DNA of 6,053 bases from the NCBI GenBank assembly GCA_003225615.1, contig QIAS01000124.1, forward strand, positions 1 to 6,053. The letters run 5' to 3'. Position 1 is the stretch's first letter. Each line of letters begins with the position of its first letter. The notes beneath the pieces were generated by a model. That model did no database searches. It saw only the letters and a list, made by a program, of their open reading frames with translations, and was not told the origin of the DNA. Source of the DNA: Acidobacteriota bacterium. Lineage in GTDB: Bacteria; Acidobacteriota; Terriglobia; Terriglobales; Acidobacteriaceae. The translations under genes were made by a program, and so were the position numbers. This document shows, piece by piece, positions 5,571-6,053 of the stretch.

Positions 5571-5707
5571 GACCAAGCTTGCTGCGGCTTTCGCTAAGTG
5601 AATCCCATGCGTTAACCCGGAAGTACGTCGAGTGAACAGTACCTGGGACCCTCTGAAAAGGCCGATTGGACAATGCTGCGCGGCCCCAGGCTTAGACCAG
5701 AGCTTGC
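5569..5707. repeat. Imperfect direct repeat TAGACCA(G)AGCTTGC
   Basis: TAGACCAAGCTTGC (5569-5582) recurs as TAGACCAGAGCTTGC (5693-5707), 14 of 15 positions with one inserted G, 124 bases apart. The first copy abuts and overlaps the tolQ-facing -10 box by two bases, covering its spacer. The second lacks a TATAAT. They could be two operator half-sites or a relic of duplication. Confidence 0.4.
5642..5690. other. Nested inverted repeat in the divergent intergenic region
   Basis: CCTGG (5642-5646) pairs with CCAGG (5686-5690), and inside it GGCCG (5660-5664) pairs directly stacked with CGGCC (5681-5685). This leaves a 13-base left bulge and a 16-base apical loop. The continuous right arm (5681-5690) makes this more than a chance short palindrome. 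It is not followed by a T tract on either strand. It might be part of a leader, a small RNA or a protein site; no known RNA family is recognised. The rest of the 346-base gap (5540-5885) holds no convincing gene. Confidence 0.3.
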
Positions 5708-5773
5708 GCTTATTTAAGAGTGACAAAGATTAAGAAGATTTCTTTTCCACAAGCTGATTAGCGTGCCGTTAAA

Positions 5774-5850
5774 GGTTAACCAACTACTCTGCAATTGTGC
5801 GGTAACGATACCTCCTGATCAGCAACCGCAGCATCCTAAGCCTGTCCTAA
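5774..5850. promoter_or_regulatory. Cluster of short palindromes upstream of the PRC-barrel gene
   Basis: GGTTAACC (5774-5781) and CTGATCAG (5815-5822) are perfect 8-base palindromes. TGCGGT (5798-5803) and ACCGCA (5825-5830) form 6-base arms that enclose the second one. TCCTAA occurs at 5834-5839 and 5845-5850, 11 bases apart, about one helical turn. Together they suggest a regulator-binding region between the divergent genes. No convincing sigma-70 -35/-10 pair for the plus-strand gene was found, so an alternative sigma factor is possible. Confidence 0.3.
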
Positions 5851-5875
5851 ATGGGACGAGTACAAAAGAACTCAT

Positions 5876-5881
5876 AGGAGG
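5876..5881 (+). promoter_or_regulatory. Ribosome binding site AGGAGG of the PRC-barrel gene
   Basis: A consensus AGGAGG lies four bases before the ATG at 5886. It fixes the start and implies strong translation. GAGT (5858-5861) and ACTC (5870-5873) could form a small stem just upstream. Confidence 0.8.
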
Positions 5882-5885
5882 CAGC

Positions 5886-6053
5886 ATGGCGCATTATGGC
5901 ACGTTACGTGACTACCGTTTTTCCGATGTCGGGGCAGGGGAGGACATTCGCGGCTCGAAGATCTATGGCCGCGATGATGAGAAGTTAGGGAAGATTGACG
6001 ATGTGATCTTCGACCACAACACGGGAGCGATCCGCTACGTAGTGGTGGACACC
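5886..6053 (+). CDS. PRC-barrel domain protein, 3' end beyond window
   Basis: The first 56 codons of a gene divergent from tolQ. The protein starts MAHYGTLRDYRFSDVGAGED and continues with IRGSKIYGRDDEKLGKIDDVIFD and IRYVVVDT. The GSKIYG...GKIDDVIFD...GAIRYVVVD pattern is the PRC-barrel fold (about residues 20-56 onward), a small beta-barrel found in RimM, photosynthetic reaction-centre H subunits and many stand-alone bacterial proteins. There is no signal peptide or membrane segment in the visible part, so it is probably cytoplasmic. Stand-alone PRC-barrel proteins are of poorly defined function, often linked to stress in annotation; that link is inference here. Its start is secured by AGGAGG. 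Nothing ties it to Tol-Pal beyond the shared intergenic region. Whether a second domain follows cannot be seen. Confidence 0.85.
   Translation, partial: MAHYGTLRDYRFSDVGAGEDIRGSKIYGRDDEKLGKIDDVIFDHNTGAIRYVVVDT

Noticed and set aside
5247..5726. Minus-strand frame starting with TTG upstream of tolQ
   Set aside because: It overlaps tolQ in another frame, is rich in Arg, and starts on a TTG without a ribosome site.
3599..5920. Shared 12-mer TGACTACCGTTT at 3599-3610 and 5909-5920
   Set aside because: About one such 12-base match is expected by chance in a window this size, and the second copy is inside coding sequence.
1..6053. CRISPR array, tRNA, rRNA, insertion sequence or phage elements
   Set aside because: I saw no regular repeat-spacer array, cloverleaf, rRNA segment, transposase or terminal inverted repeats on either strand.

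Overview
The window carries a complete Tol-Pal gene cluster on the minus strand. In transcription order, from high to low coordinates, it reads tolQ (5539-4808), tolR (4808-4380), a TonB/TolA-type gene (4396-3602), tolB (3471-2110), pal (1994-1260) and cpoB/ybgF (1094-246). The order matches the classical tolQ-tolR-tolA-tolB-pal-cpoB layout of Proteobacteria, but no ybgC precedes tolQ. The products form the trans-envelope machine of Gram-negative bacteria. TolQ and TolR are the proton-driven inner-membrane motor, the TolA-like protein transmits force across the periplasm, TolB is the periplasmic beta-propeller adaptor, Pal anchors the outer membrane to peptidoglycan, and CpoB links the system to septal wall synthesis.

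Flanking genes are both cut by the window edges. On the left, a small hydrophilic reading frame (174 to 1, minus strand, unrecognised) follows cpoB. On the right, a PRC-barrel protein gene (5886 onward, plus strand) is divergent from tolQ across a 346-base intergenic region. That region holds a perfect TATAAT -10 box facing tolQ, an imperfect 14/15-base direct repeat, a nested inverted repeat and several short palindromes.

Organism: moderately GC-rich and Gram-negative. The short Gly/Pro-rich TolA, a Pal with an Ig-like domain inserted after the lipobox, the PRC-barrel protein starting MAHYGTLRDYRFSDV, and the dispersed-repeat style of the spacers all suggest an Acidobacteriota member (Terriglobia-like). 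This is an inference from family memory and was not tested by a search.

Expression logic: tolQ, tolR and tolA overlap (1 and 17 bases) and are probably translationally coupled. From tolA onward the genes are separated by 115 to 165 bases, with hairpins after tolA and pal and a possible promoter before tolB. The distal half may therefore be partly independent. I see no undescribed multi-gene system here. The points of interest are domain architecture, intergenic repeats and the divergent control region.
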